Notes: generated from the sequence alone by a model not told the origin. Numbered from the stretch's first letter, positions 35,747-45,278 are shown. The stretch is DNA of 64,000 nucleotides from Hyphococcus aureus (GCF_042643165.1 NZ_JBHRSH010000001.1:2629233-2693232); one strand, 5' to 3'. Made by a program: numbers and translations.

Positions 35747-35888
35747 GAAAAGTTTTCCAGAGGCGTTATGCCGCCTTTTTCCACAGCCTCGATCCTTTGA
35801 CAGCTTGTCGCAGGCGGCGCAGATAGCGGCCAGCCATTATCGGGCGCCGGAGCCCCGCGCCCCCAGTCCAGAATCAAAGAGGTTATTC

Positions 35889-37430
35889 ATGGAAATCCAT
35901 GACGTTCGCGCCCATCGCTCCAAAGACAATCTGAAGCGCGAAGACCAGCTCGCCTGGAAAATCGCCGCCGTCGCCGCCGACCCGGTGGAAGTCGACGCTG
36001 AAGCGACCGACATGATCATCAACCGCATCATCGACAATGCGTCGGTCGCCATCGCCTCTCTCAACCGCGGCCCGATCAAGTCAGCGCGCGCCATGGCCAA
36101 CACCCATATGCGCCCGGGCGGCGCCACGCTTTTCGGCTTGCCTGCGGAGCATACGGTTTGTGCTGAATGGGCCGCTTGGGCGAACGGCACGGCGGTGCGT
36201 GAACTTGATTATCACGACACGTTTCTCGCCGCCGATTATTCGCATCCGGGCGACAACATTCCGCCGACACTTGCTGTGGCCCAGCAATGCGGCAAAGACG
36301 GCAGGGCGCTCATTCGCGGCATCGCCACCGGCTATGAAATTCAGGTAAACCTCGTCAAATCCATTTGTCTTCATGAGCACAAGATCGACCATATCGCTCA
36401 TATCGGTCCGTCAGCCTCCGCAGCGGTCGGAACGCTCCTCGGGCTTGATACGGAAGTCATCTATCAGTCGGTGCAACAGGGCCTGCACACCACAGTGACG
36501 ACGCGCCAGTCGCGCAAGGGCGAGATTTCTTCATGGAAGGCGTTCGCGCCAGCTTATGCGGGCAAACTCGCCATTGAAGCGGTGGACCGTTGCATGCGCG
36601 GCGAAGGCGCGCCGTCGCCGATCTATGAAGGCGAAGATTCCGTTATTTCCTTCATCCTCAATGGCCGCACCGCGCGCGATAAGGGCGAAAGCCCCTATGA
36701 GCCGACCTATCATGTGCCGCTGCCGGGCAAGGGCGAGGCGAAGCGCGCGATTCTTGAAACTTACACCAAGGAGCATTCGGCTGAGTATCAGTCCCAGGCG
36801 CTGATCGATCTCGCCTTCCGCATGGGTAAGGAAATCGAAAAGCGCGGCGGCTTCGACAAGGTGAAGTCGATTGTTCTGCATACGTCGCATCACACCCATT
36901 ACGTGATCGGCACCGGCGCCGGTGATCCGCAGAAGATGGATCCGAACGCGTCTCGTGAAACGCTCGATCACTCGATCATGTATATTTTCGCTGTGGCGCT
37001 TCAGGACGGCGAGTGGCACCATGTCCGTTCCTATGCGCCGGAGCGCGCGCAGCGCCCGGACACTGTAAAACTCTGGCACAAGATTTCGACGACGGAAGAT
37101 CCGGAATGGACCCGCCGTTACCATTCTCAAGACCCGAACGAAAAGGCATTCGGCGCGAAAGTCGTCGTGACGTTTGAAGACGGTTCGGAGCTGGTGGATG
37201 AACTCGGCATCGCCAATGCGCACCCATTCGGCGCGCGCCCCTTTGGCCGCGCAGAGTATATCAGGAAATTCAAGATGCTTACGGACGATATTCTGGAAGC
37301 CGGCGAAAGCGAACGCTTTCTCGACCTCGTTCAGCAATTGCCGAACCTGTCCGCCGATCAGGTGAAACTGCTCAATCCGGTGGCGCCGAAAGGCTATCTG
37401 GTCGAAAATCCTGCGAAAGGTATTTTCTAG
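35889..37430 (+). CDS. prpD: MmgE/PrpD family 2-methylcitrate dehydratase
   Basis: Second step of the methylcitrate cycle: dehydration of 2-methylcitrate to 2-methyl-cis-aconitate, used to burn propionate. 513 residues from ATG 35889, behind AGAGG; the longer frame with TTG at 35805 is not supported. Family signature includes ATLFGLPAEHTVCAEWAAWANGTAVRELDYHDTF, and PTYHVPLPGKGEAKRA. It opens a stretch with prpB and prpC further on. Confidence 0.93.
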   Translation: MEIHDVRAHRSKDNLKREDQLAWKIAAVAADPVEVDAEATDMIINRIIDNASVAIASLNRGPIKSARAMANTHMRPGGATLFGLPAEHTVCAEWAAWANGTAVRELDYHDTFLAADYSHPGDNIPPTLAVAQQCGKDGRALIRGIATGYEIQVNLVKSICLHEHKIDHIAHIGPSASAAVGTLLGLDTEVIYQSVQQGLHTTVTTRQSRKGEISSWKAFAPAYAGKLAIEAVDRCMRGEGAPSPIYEGEDSVISFILNGRTARDKGESPYEPTYHVPLPGKGEAKRAILETYTKEHSAEYQSQALIDLAFRMGKEIEKRGGFDKVKSIVLHTSHHTHYVIGTGAGDPQKMDPNASRETLDHSIMYIFAVALQDGEWHHVRSYAPERAQRPDTVKLWHKISTTEDPEWTRRYHSQDPNEKAFGAKVVVTFEDGSELVDELGIANAHPFGARPFGRAEYIRKFKMLTDDILEAGESERFLDLVQQLPNLSADQVKLLNPVAPKGYLVENPAKGIF

Positions 37431-37443
37431 CTCGGAGGCCCAC

Positions 37444-37824
37444 ATGCTTGCTTATTCAATGGTCGGATCAAACGATTTTGACAAAGCCCGTGCGTTTTAC
37501 GGGGAATTGCTCGCTGATCTCGGCGCCAAGGAGTTGATGGTCCGGCCTGATGGCGGCGCGGTCTTCTGGGGCCGGGAGCCGGGCAATCCGATGTTCGGCA
37601 TTTGCAAGCCATGGGACGGCGCCGCCGCTGCCGGTGGCAACGGGACCATGGTCGCCTTCGCCGCGAAGGATCCGGCGCAGGTGAAAGCGCTTTATGAAAA
37701 AGCGATTTCGCTGGGCGCGACTGACGAAGGCGAACCAGGCCCCCGGCTGGATGGGCTCTGCTCTTGCGGCTATGTGCGCGACCCTGACGGCAACAAGCTC
37801 AACTTCTTCTGCATGGGAAGCTGA
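37444..37824 (+). CDS. VOC (glyoxalase/dioxygenase-like) protein
   Basis: 126 residues with two beta-alpha-beta-beta-beta repeats; AYSMVGSNDFDKARAFYGELLADLGAKEL opens the fold, and RDPDGNKLNFFCMG closes it with the metal-binding glutamate position replaced by Lys-Leu-Asn. Reaction unknown. It shares the TGATG stop-start junction with the next gene, and follows prpD by 13 bases. Confidence 0.8.
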   Translation: MLAYSMVGSNDFDKARAFYGELLADLGAKELMVRPDGGAVFWGREPGNPMFGICKPWDGAAAAGGNGTMVAFAAKDPAQVKALYEKAISLGATDEGEPGPRLDGLCSCGYVRDPDGNKLNFFCMGS

Positions 37825-38237
37825 TGACACCGCAAGACGCATTAAAACGCTGGCATGAGATGGCCGCTTCGCGCGACCTTTCAAAAGTTGGTGAGATCGC
37901 CCGCGAAGACGTTTTGTTCCGTTCGCCGGTGGCGCATACGCCGTATCACGGACGTGAAGCGTTGACGCTGGTCCTGTCGACGGTGATCAAAGTGTTTCAG
38001 GATTTCACCTATCACCGCCAATTTGTCAGTGAAGACGGCATGAGCGTTGCGCTCGAATTCAGCGCCCATGTGGGCGGCAAACAGCTCAAAGGCGCCGATT
38101 TCATCAGGTTCGATGAAAACGGCCTCATCTCCGAGTTCGAAGTGATGATCCGCCCGGCGAGCGGGTTGATGGCGTTGGGGCAGGCCATGGGTGCGGCGCT
38201 TGATGGGAAAATGCACATCCTGAGGGGAGCGAAATAA
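37824..38237 (+). CDS. nuclear transport factor 2-like protein (SnoaL type)
   Basis: 137-residue alpha+beta-barrel protein: DALKRWHEMAASRDLSKVGEI, then DVLFRSPVAHTPYHGREAL and LIRFDENGLISEFEVMIRP, as in SnoaL-like folds. It has no catalytic motif I can assign. Its start overlaps the upstream stop by one base (TGATG) and its stop overlaps the next start by one base, so three genes are coupled. Confidence 0.78.
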   Translation: MTPQDALKRWHEMAASRDLSKVGEIAREDVLFRSPVAHTPYHGREALTLVLSTVIKVFQDFTYHRQFVSEDGMSVALEFSAHVGGKQLKGADFIRFDENGLISEFEVMIRPASGLMALGQAMGAALDGKMHILRGAK

Positions 38238-38731
38238 TGTCATTGAGAATAATCCTGCTTGGGGCGTTATTGATTTTGTCTGCGTCGTGCGCAGATAAGG
38301 AGACGGCGCCGTCTTTCGATGCGAAGGCGGCAATTGATGAAATAGACCTGTTGCGCAGCCAGTTTGAACAGGCCGTCGCCAGCGGCGATCTGGCCGCGCT
38401 TGGCGCTCTTGTTTCGCCCGAAGCGGTCATCATCCAGCCCGGCGCCGCCGACTGGAAAGCAATGCAGCAACTCGCAGCAGGCGCTCCATTTCCGCAACAG
38501 GCGGAGATCAAGATTACGCCTTTTGAGACGAAAATTGTGAACGCGGAATGGGCATTTGAGCGCGGATCATCGGTTGTCACTTATGTGAATCCGGAAACTG
38601 GCGATGAAATGATGCTGCGCGATTCCTATCTGCTCGTTTTCCGGAATGATGGCCAGGGCTGGAAAGTTTATCGGGAAGTCGCCAGCGCCAGCGCGCCGCC
38701 TGAGGGCTGGCCTGCTCGTGAACAGCAATGA
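38237..38731 (+). CDS. NTF2/DUF4440-like lipoprotein
   Basis: 164 residues with lipobox LSASC (about residue 18) and an NTF2-like domain: DLLRSQFEQAVASGDLAALGALVSPEAVIIQPG, then EMMLRDSYLLVFRNDGQGWKVYREV. Function unknown; DUF4440-like proteins often bind small molecules. It overlaps the previous gene by one base and is followed by a 120-base gap before prpB. Confidence 0.75.
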   Translation: MSLRIILLGALLILSASCADKETAPSFDAKAAIDEIDLLRSQFEQAVASGDLAALGALVSPEAVIIQPGAADWKAMQQLAAGAPFPQQAEIKITPFETKIVNAEWAFERGSSVVTYVNPETGDEMMLRDSYLLVFRNDGQGWKVYREVASASAPPEGWPAREQQ

Positions 38732-38851
38732 GCCGCGTTAAAAATAACGAGATATGACGAGCGTCTCGCCGAAGTGAACATTAGCCGGAAGCATTCTTGC
38801 TGGCGGAGTATGGTCTGACCGGGCGCAAGCGACAGAAAGACAGAGGTTTAA

Positions 38852-39763
38852 ATGCTATTCACGAAAAAATCCGCCGCTGAAAAACGCGCTGATTTCCGCA
38901 AGGGCCTAGCGTCAGGAAAACTGTTACAGTTTCCGGGCGCGTTCAATCCGCTTTGCGCACAAATGATCGAGCAGAAAGGCTTTGACGGCGTCTATATCTC
39001 CGGCGCGGTGATGGCGGCCGATCTTTGCCTGCCTGACATTGGCATCGCCACCATGACGGAGTTTGTGGAGCGCGGGCGGCAGATTTCAAGGGTGACGGAC
39101 CTTCCGTCGTTTATCGACATCGATACCGGCTTTGGCGAGCCCATGGCGGCGGCGCGCACGGTGATGATGATGGAGGAGGCGGGGCTTTCCGGTTGCCATA
39201 TTGAAGATCAGGTCATGCCGAAACGCTGCGGCCATCTCGACGGCAAGGAAATTGTCTCAACTGAAATTATGGTCCAGCGCGTCAAGGCGGCGGCGGAAGC
39301 CAAACGCGATCCGAATTTTGTGTTGATTGCGCGCTCCGATGCGCGCGCAGTGGAGGGGCTGGAAGCGTCTATCGATCGCATGAAAGCCTATGTGGACGCC
39401 GGCGCCGATATGATCTTTCCGGAGGCCATGAAATCCGAACAGGAATTCGAAGCGGTGCGCAAAGCCATTGATGTGCCGATCCTCGCGAACATGACCGAGT
39501 TCGGCAAAAGCCGTCTTCTGAACAAAAAGGAACTGGAAGCCTTGGGCTTCAATGTTGTGATCTATCCGGTGACGACGTTGCGTCTGGCAATGGGCGCTTG
39601 TGACCGCGGTCTTGATGCAATTTTGAAGGACGGTGATCAGAACGGCATTCTCGATCAGATGCAGCATCGCCGCGACCTTTATGACCTTCTGCGCTACCAT
39701 GATTATAACAAATTCGATGAATCCATCTATAATTTCCAGGTCGGAGATACGCCCTTGGAATGA
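38852..39763 (+). CDS. prpB: methylisocitrate lyase
   Basis: Cleaves 2-methylisocitrate to pyruvate and succinate, last step of the methylcitrate cycle; 303 residues of the PEP mutase/isocitrate lyase superfamily. The catalytic cysteine loop PKRCGHL (about 120-126) and GLSGCHIEDQV are clear, as is DLPSFIDIDTGFG. It is close to prpD and prpC, supporting the annotation over isocitrate lyase. Confidence 0.95.
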   Translation: MLFTKKSAAEKRADFRKGLASGKLLQFPGAFNPLCAQMIEQKGFDGVYISGAVMAADLCLPDIGIATMTEFVERGRQISRVTDLPSFIDIDTGFGEPMAAARTVMMMEEAGLSGCHIEDQVMPKRCGHLDGKEIVSTEIMVQRVKAAAEAKRDPNFVLIARSDARAVEGLEASIDRMKAYVDAGADMIFPEAMKSEQEFEAVRKAIDVPILANMTEFGKSRLLNKKELEALGFNVVIYPVTTLRLAMGACDRGLDAILKDGDQNGILDQMQHRRDLYDLLRYHDYNKFDESIYNFQVGDTPLE

Positions 39764-39860
39764 CGCTAAAAAAAATCACTCTTACTGTGAGCTATACTGA
39801 AAAAAGCAGTTTTACGCCATTTTTGCTCTTTCATCCGTGGTGAGATCTTGCCTGGCGGGC

Positions 39861-39888
39861 TTGCAGGCGGGGCGCGCGCGCTTATAGT
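39861..39888 (+). promoter_or_regulatory. candidate sigma-70 promoter of the small lipoprotein gene
   Basis: TTGCAG (39861-39866), a 16-base spacer, and TATAGT (39883-39888), 62 bases before the start codon at 39951. A reasonable alphaproteobacterial promoter by eye. Confidence 0.4.
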
Positions 39889-39950
39889 CTTGGCCAATGC
39901 AGCCAAGTGCTTTTTTTGGAATTAGAGATGGCTGGATATGGAGGCGCGAA

Positions 39951-40292
39951 ATGAAAACCTATACCCAAATTTTTCTAACGTCGGTTACAGTTATGTTGTT
40001 TTCCGCCGGTTGTGCGACGACCGGTTCAACAGAAAAAATGTCGCTCGCAGAGCGGCGTGCGGCTGTCGACGAGGCTATCGTTGAAGTTGACGGTCAGGAG
40101 AAGGCGGTTTCAGACGCTGACTATGACCCTAACGAGATCATTTGCAAAACAGTGAAAAAAACGAGCACCCGTTTAGGCAAATCAAGGGATTGCCGAACAG
40201 CGGAAGAGTGGCGGCAGAACATGACTACGGCTACCCGGGCGGTGAATAGCCTTCAAAACAACAAGAGCACTGTCGGCACTAAGATGCAGTAA
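39951..40292 (+). CDS. small lipoprotein, unknown function
   Basis: 113 residues from ATG 39951, which follows GGAGGCGCG; a start at 39897 would put the signal peptide too far inside. Lipobox FSAGC at about residue 19, then a charged helical domain with a cysteine pair (EIICKTVKKTS, SRDCRTAEEW). No family known to me. A terminator follows at 40350. Confidence 0.65.
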   Translation: MKTYTQIFLTSVTVMLFSAGCATTGSTEKMSLAERRAAVDEAIVEVDGQEKAVSDADYDPNEIICKTVKKTSTRLGKSRDCRTAEEWRQNMTTATRAVNSLQNNKSTVGTKMQ

Positions 40293-40349
40293 GGCTATTG
40301 GGAATTCTCGCTTGCTGAAATCTAGTCGAGAACGTTTATCTGACCCTAA

Positions 40350-40375
40350 AAGCCCGGTGAATCCGGGCTTTTTTT
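40350..40375 (+). terminator. intrinsic terminator after the small lipoprotein gene
   Basis: Stem AAGCCCGG (40350-40357), 5-base loop, CCGGGCTT (40363-40370), then a T-run with TTTTTATT. Canonical. Confidence 0.85.
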
Positions 40376-40408
40376 ATTATTGAATTTGATGCATAAGATC
40401 GCGCAATC

Positions 40409-40744
40409 ATGACCAATTTGCGCGCTTTGACGCCTCCCTATTACGCCGTGATTTTTTCGAGCCAGCGAAAGCCGGCCGACGGTGAAGAATATGCAAAGAC
40501 CGCCGAGTATATGGAGACGCTGGCGAAGACAATGCCTGGCTATCTCGGTATCGAGTCAGCGCGCGGCGAGAGCGGGCTCGGGCTCACAATTTCCTATTGG
40601 GATTCCGAAGAAGCAATTGCGAGCTGGAAGAAGCAGGTCGATCACCAGGAGGCGCAACGTCGTGGCCGCAATGAGTGGTACGAAACTTATGATGTGCGCG
40701 TCGCCAGAGTTGATCGCGCATACAGTATGAAAAAGGCAAGGTAG
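40409..40744 (+). CDS. antibiotic biosynthesis monooxygenase (ABM) domain protein
   Basis: 111 residues with the dimeric alpha-beta barrel of ABM enzymes: YYAVIFSSQRKPADGEEYAKT, MPGYLGIESARGESGLGLTISYWDSEEAIASWKK. No active-site residue typical of heme or quinone monooxygenases is apparent. It precedes prpC by 12 bases, so it may share its operon, but a functional link is unproven. Confidence 0.85.
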   Translation: MTNLRALTPPYYAVIFSSQRKPADGEEYAKTAEYMETLAKTMPGYLGIESARGESGLGLTISYWDSEEAIASWKKQVDHQEAQRRGRNEWYETYDVRVARVDRAYSMKKAR

Positions 40745-40756
40745 GAGAAAAAGAAC

Positions 40757-41893
40757 ATGACAAATGCAGAAGTGAAATACGGCCTTGCGGGGGTATTGGC
40801 GGACGACACAGCGATCTCGAAAGTGATGCCGGAGATCAATTCGCTCACCTATCGCGGATACAAGGTGCAAGATCTCGCCACGCAATGCCGGTTCGAGGAA
40901 GTCGCCTATCTCATCTGGAATGGCGAACTTCCAAACAAAGCGCAACTCGGCGCCTTCAACGCGGCCGAAAAAGCGGAGCGCGGCATTTCCAAAGACCTTC
41001 TTTCCGTCATGGAGAAGTTCAACAAAAAAGCGCACCCCATGGATACGCTCAGAACGGCGGTGTCCTTTCTCGGTCAGGAAGACGACACGACCGAAGACTC
41101 CTCGCCGGAAGGGTTGATGGAAAAATCCATTCGCATGTATGCGCGCATTCCTGAAATCGTCGCGGCGGATTTCCGCCTGCGCAATGGCAAGGCGCCAATC
41201 CCGACGACAAAGGATCTCGCTTTCTCTGAAAACTTCTTTCACATGTGTTTCGGTGAGGTTCCCGCGCCGGAGATCATCAAATGCTTTGACATTTCGATGA
41301 CGCTTTACGCCGAGCATTCCTTCAACGCCTCGACTTTTACGGCCCGGACCATCGCTTCTTCGACGTCGGACATTTATTCGGCGGTCACCGGCGCCATCGG
41401 GTCGCTCAAAGGGCCGCTCCATGGCGGCGCGAACGAGGCCGTGATGCATATGCTGAAAGAGGTCGGCTCGCCGGAAGCCGCCCGGGAATGGATGCTGGAC
41501 GCGCTGGCCACCAAGAAAAAGATCATGGGCTTTGGCCACAGGGTCTATCGCTCCGGCGACAGCCGGGTGCCCACCATGACCGAAGCCTATAAAAAAATGG
41601 TCGACGTGATTGGAACTGTTGAGGCTAAAAACTATTGGGAGATGAGCCGTATTCTCGATGAGACCATGGTGGCTGAAAAAGGGATCTATCCGAATCTCGA
41701 TTTCCCCGCCGGTCCTGCCTATTATCTTATGGGCTTTGAGATCCCCATGTTCACGCCGATTTTTGTCGTGAGCCGTATCACCGGATGGACCGCCCATGTT
41801 ATGGAGCAGCTCGCCAACAACAAGCTGATCCGGCCGTTGTCGAATTATAATGGCGCCGCTCAGCGCGATGTCGTCGCCCTTGGCGAGCGATAG
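40757..41893 (+). CDS. prpC: 2-methylcitrate synthase / citrate synthase family
   Basis: 378-residue short-form citrate synthase; condenses propionyl-CoA with oxaloacetate. Opening GLAGVLADDTAISKVM and the catalytic segments GPLHGGANEAVM (His), GFGHRVYRSGDSR (His) and FPAGPAYYLMGF (Asp region) are present. Given prpD and prpB in the same region, methylcitrate synthase is favoured over plain citrate synthase, which is often about 430 residues. The stop lies eight bases before folE. Confidence 0.92.
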   Translation: MTNAEVKYGLAGVLADDTAISKVMPEINSLTYRGYKVQDLATQCRFEEVAYLIWNGELPNKAQLGAFNAAEKAERGISKDLLSVMEKFNKKAHPMDTLRTAVSFLGQEDDTTEDSSPEGLMEKSIRMYARIPEIVAADFRLRNGKAPIPTTKDLAFSENFFHMCFGEVPAPEIIKCFDISMTLYAEHSFNASTFTARTIASSTSDIYSAVTGAIGSLKGPLHGGANEAVMHMLKEVGSPEAAREWMLDALATKKKIMGFGHRVYRSGDSRVPTMTEAYKKMVDVIGTVEAKNYWEMSRILDETMVAEKGIYPNLDFPAGPAYYLMGFEIPMFTPIFVVSRITGWTAHVMEQLANNKLIRPLSNYNGAAQRDVVALGER

Positions 41894-41901
41894 GAGGAAA
41901 G

Positions 41902-42498
41902 ATGGCGGAAGCACCGCGAGAGAGAACAGAGGAGGAGCGCGAACGTGCGCTGGAGGCTGTGCGCGAGCTTATCCGCTGGATCGGAGACGACCCGAAGCGC
42001 GAGGGCCTGAAAGACACGCCGCGCCGCGTCGTCGACGCCTATCTTGAATATTTTCAAGGGTACGATGAGTGCCCGGAGACCTATCTCAAGCGCACCTTTG
42101 AGCAAGTCGGCGGCTATGATGAAATTGTCCTGTTGAAGGACATACCGTTTCACTCTCATTGCGAACATCATATGGCGCCCATTCATGGCAAGGCGCATGT
42201 GGCGTATTTGCCGACCGACAAGGTGGTGGGCATTTCGAAGCTCGCCCGCGTGGTGAAGGCTTATGCGCGCCGGCTGCAAGTGCAGGAGCGACTGACCGCG
42301 GAAATCGCCGATTGCATCCAGAAGGTTCTGGAGCCGCAGGGCGTGGCCGTTGTGATCGAGGCGAGCCATGCCTGCATGACGGCGCGGGGCGTCAACACGC
42401 CGGGCGTTTCCATGACAACGAGCCGGATGATGGGCGTTTTCCGCACCGATCAGAAAGCGCGCGAAGAGCTGGTCAAACTGATCGGCCTTGGCGCTTAG
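41902..42498 (+). CDS. folE: GTP cyclohydrolase I
   Basis: First step of tetrahydrofolate synthesis, GTP to dihydroneopterin triphosphate; 198 residues. Zinc/His signature HSHCEHHMAPIHGKAHVAYLP and ASHACMTARGV with the third ligand Cys. ATG follows AGGAGG. No role in the propionate genes is implied by position. Confidence 0.97.
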   Translation: MAEAPRERTEEERERALEAVRELIRWIGDDPKREGLKDTPRRVVDAYLEYFQGYDECPETYLKRTFEQVGGYDEIVLLKDIPFHSHCEHHMAPIHGKAHVAYLPTDKVVGISKLARVVKAYARRLQVQERLTAEIADCIQKVLEPQGVAVVIEASHACMTARGVNTPGVSMTTSRMMGVFRTDQKAREELVKLIGLGA

Positions 42499-42521
42499 AA
42501 ACTTCAATTCAGGATAAAATC

Positions 42522-43298
42522 ATGCCGTATGAATGTATATTGACTGAAACTGATGGCGCAGTTGGCATTATCACGCTCAACCGCCCGGATGCGCTCAACG
42601 CCTTCAATCGCAAATTGATGGATGAGCTGACGGAAGCGGTGAAAGCATTCGAAGCCGATGACGCTATTGGCTGCATGGTGCTGACCGGATCGGAAAAAGC
42701 GTTCGCCGCCGGCGCCGATATCAAGGAAATGGCGTCGAAAGATTATATCGAAGTCTTCAAGGAAGATTTCATTACCGGCAACTGGGAAGAGGTCGCTCGC
42801 GCCCGAAAGCCGGTGATTGCGGCGGTCAACGGTTATGCCCTAGGCGGCGGGTGTGAGCTGGCGCTGATGTGCGATTTCATTATCGCCGGCGACACCGCAA
42901 AATTCGGCCAGCCGGAAATTTCAATCGGCGCCATGCCGGGCGCCGGCGGCACCCAGCGCCTGGCGCGCTTTATCGGCAAGTCTAAGGCGATGGAAATGTG
43001 TCTGACCGGCCGGATGATGGACGCTGAGGAAGCCGAACGTTGCGGACTTGTCAGCCGCATCGTGCCGAAGTCGGAATTGCGCGAGGAGGCGATCCGGGTC
43101 GCCAAACAGATCGCCGGTTTCTCCCGGCCGATCGCCATGCTCACCAAGGAGTCGGTGAACCGCGCTTACGAAACCACACTGACAGAAGGCGTGCGCTTTG
43201 AACGCCGCGTCTTCCATTCTGTATTTGCGTTTGAGGATCAGAAGGAAGGGATGGCGGCCTTTGCGGAAAAACGCAAACCGGTGTTCAAGAACCGCTAG
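42522..43298 (+). CDS. enoyl-CoA hydratase
   Basis: Hydrates trans-2-enoyl-CoA in beta-oxidation; 258 residues of the crotonase fold. Oxyanion-hole loops AAGADIKEMA and YALGGGCELALMCD; catalytic glutamates in PEISIGAMPGAGGTQRLAR (Glu about 113) and its second Glu about 133. Start is ATG 42522 behind AGGAT; the much longer frame from 42159 overlaps folE and is not homologous. Confidence 0.93.
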   Translation: MPYECILTETDGAVGIITLNRPDALNAFNRKLMDELTEAVKAFEADDAIGCMVLTGSEKAFAAGADIKEMASKDYIEVFKEDFITGNWEEVARARKPVIAAVNGYALGGGCELALMCDFIIAGDTAKFGQPEISIGAMPGAGGTQRLARFIGKSKAMEMCLTGRMMDAEEAERCGLVSRIVPKSELREEAIRVAKQIAGFSRPIAMLTKESVNRAYETTLTEGVRFERRVFHSVFAFEDQKEGMAAFAEKRKPVFKNR

Positions 43299-43320
43299 CG
43301 TCAGCTAGACGGGAGACGGC

Positions 43321-45237
43321 ATGGAAAATCTTGTTCTCGCCTTTGCGATTATTGGCGCGCTTGGCATTGGCGCGCAGTGGCTCGCTTGGCGATTCAACCT
43401 GCCGGCGATTGTGCTTATGGCGCTGGCGGGCATCATTGCCGGCCCTGTCCTCAATATCTTCGCCGCGCCGGATGCGGTGCCCGGAACGCCGCCCATGGAG
43501 GCGCTTTTCGGCGAGTTTTACCGGCCGATCATCGCTGTCGCAGTCGCCGTTATTCTTTTTGAAGGCGGGCTGCAGCTTAATTTCTCCGAGTTGCGCGGGC
43601 TGACGCGCGGCGTCCGCCGTCTTGTCTTCCCGGGTGTGCCGATCGCATGGTTTCTGGCCGCCGCCGCAGGCTACCTCATTGCAGGGCTCACCTGGCAGGC
43701 GGCGTTGCTGTTTGGCGGCATTATGGTCGTCACCGGTCCGACAGTGATCATTCCGCTCTTGCGCCAGTCAAAACTCAATCCGCGGCCGGCGACACTGCTT
43801 AAGTGGGAGGGGATCATAAATGATCCTCTTGGCGCGCTCCTTGCTGTGCTGGTTTATGAATTTCTGATGCTTGGCGACCATGGCGGCACGTCGGTCGACA
43901 TTGTCAGCTCTCTTATATTGGGGTCGGCGCTAGCACTTGGTTTTGGCTTCGCTTTCGGGCGGTTTACGGCCACAACCTTTCGCCGTGGCTGGGCGCCCGA
44001 ATATCTTAAACCGCCGATCCTGCTTGCGCTGGTCCTGATCTGTTTTGAGCTCGCCAACCTCATACAGGAGGAAGGCGGGCTGCTTTCCGTCACAGCCATG
44101 GGCGTGACGCTCGCGAATTCGCGTATCGCCAGCATCAATGATCTGCGCCTCTTCAAGGAAAACATCACGATCGTTCTGGTATCGGGCGTGTTCATTATCC
44201 TGACGGCGAATCTGACCATGGAGTCCGTGCGCTCTCTGGACTGGTCCGCTTTCTGGTTCCTGGTCGTGATGTTGTTGGTGGTTCGCCCCCTGACCGTGTT
44301 TCTTTCAACGATCGGCGCCGGTCTGCCCTGGAAGGAGCGTCTGCTTGTCGGTTGGATCGCGCCGCGCGGCATTGTCGCCGTCGCTGTTTCAAGCTTTTTT
44401 GGCGCCTCGCTCACCGCCGCTGGTTATCTCGATGGCGACAAGCTGATCGCGCTTGCCTTCGCGATGGTCTTCGCCACGGTCGTGCTTCATGGCTTTACAA
44501 TCTCGCCGCTGGCGAAGGCGCTGGGCCTTGCCTCGCGCGAACGGCCCGGCGTGTTGATCGTCGGCGCGTCGCCTTTCTCTGCAGCCTTGGCTGCGAAGTT
44601 GAAGGAAATGGAAGTGCCCGTGACGGTGGCTGACGCCAGTTGGCGGCGCCTGCGGCCTGTGCGTCTCGCAAATGTGCCGACCTATTACGGTGAGATACTT
44701 TCCGAGGTGACGGAGCATCATGTGGATCTCAATCGCTTCGGTTATCTGTTGGCGCTTGGCGGCAATGAAGCCCATAATGCGCTTGTAGCCACCGATCTGG
44801 CGCCCGAAATGGGGCGCTCTTCGATTTATCAGGTAAACGCCCGCGGCAAGGACGAGGAAGACCGCAAGGCGCTTTCCTATACGCTGCAGGGGCGGACGTT
44901 CCTTCATTCCGGCGTCGCGCTCGATGAACTTGTGCGGCGGCATTATTCCGGCTGGATTTTCCAACGCACAAAGCTGTCCGAAGAATATCCGCCGGAACAG
45001 TACAAGAAGGATTTGGGCGCCGAAAGCGAGATCATTCTGATCATCCGCAAGGGTGAAATCCTGTTTGCGTCACAGGAAGTTCCCCTGAAGCCTGATATCG
45101 GCGACACGGTGCTCGCCTATATTCCTAAGCCGACGGAGCAAAAGCCCGACAAGGCGAAGGATAAAGCGGAAAAGGCCAAGGCCGAAAAACCCAAGGCGGA
45201 TGCGCAGTCCACCGAAACCGGGCCAGCAAAGGCTTAA
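43321..45237 (+). CDS. CPA1-type sodium:proton antiporter with C-terminal regulatory domain
   Basis: 638 residues. About twelve membrane spans (residues 1-400) with the NDP motif GIINDPLGALLAVLVYEFLM and a Gly-rich core TGPTVIIPLLRQSKL, RGIVAVAVSSFFG. From about 405 comes a TrkA-N-like cytosolic domain GVLIVGASPFSAALAAKLKEM, then a TrkA-C-like part. The end is a Lys/Ala/Glu-rich tail with KPDKAKDKAEKAKAEKPK. Likely exchanges sodium (or potassium) for protons in pH or salt stress. Confidence 0.93.
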   Translation: MENLVLAFAIIGALGIGAQWLAWRFNLPAIVLMALAGIIAGPVLNIFAAPDAVPGTPPMEALFGEFYRPIIAVAVAVILFEGGLQLNFSELRGLTRGVRRLVFPGVPIAWFLAAAAGYLIAGLTWQAALLFGGIMVVTGPTVIIPLLRQSKLNPRPATLLKWEGIINDPLGALLAVLVYEFLMLGDHGGTSVDIVSSLILGSALALGFGFAFGRFTATTFRRGWAPEYLKPPILLALVLICFELANLIQEEGGLLSVTAMGVTLANSRIASINDLRLFKENITIVLVSGVFIILTANLTMESVRSLDWSAFWFLVVMLLVVRPLTVFLSTIGAGLPWKERLLVGWIAPRGIVAVAVSSFFGASLTAAGYLDGDKLIALAFAMVFATVVLHGFTISPLAKALGLASRERPGVLIVGASPFSAALAAKLKEMEVPVTVADASWRRLRPVRLANVPTYYGEILSEVTEHHVDLNRFGYLLALGGNEAHNALVATDLAPEMGRSSIYQVNARGKDEEDRKALSYTLQGRTFLHSGVALDELVRRHYSGWIFQRTKLSEEYPPEQYKKDLGAESEIILIIRKGEILFASQEVPLKPDIGDTVLAYIPKPTEQKPDKAKDKAEKAKAEKPKADAQSTETGPAKA

Positions 45238-45241
45238 GGGT

Positions 45242-45256
45242 TTAACGCTCTCTTAA
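45242..45256. promoter_or_regulatory. CtrA box 1 upstream of the histidine kinase
   Basis: TTAACGCTCTCTTAA, a perfect TTAA-N7-TTAA CtrA site; the next bases make the second half TTAACCAT. It lies 73 bases upstream of the kinase start at 45329, downstream of the antiporter stop. Confidence 0.75.
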
Positions 45257-45278
45257 CCATGTTCTCGCGTGTGAATGC

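Noticed and set aside
42159..42521. A 379-residue frame that runs from 42159 into the enoyl-CoA hydratase
   Set aside because: Its first 121 codons lie in another frame of folE and show no family match; the ATG at 42522 with AGGAT is preferred.
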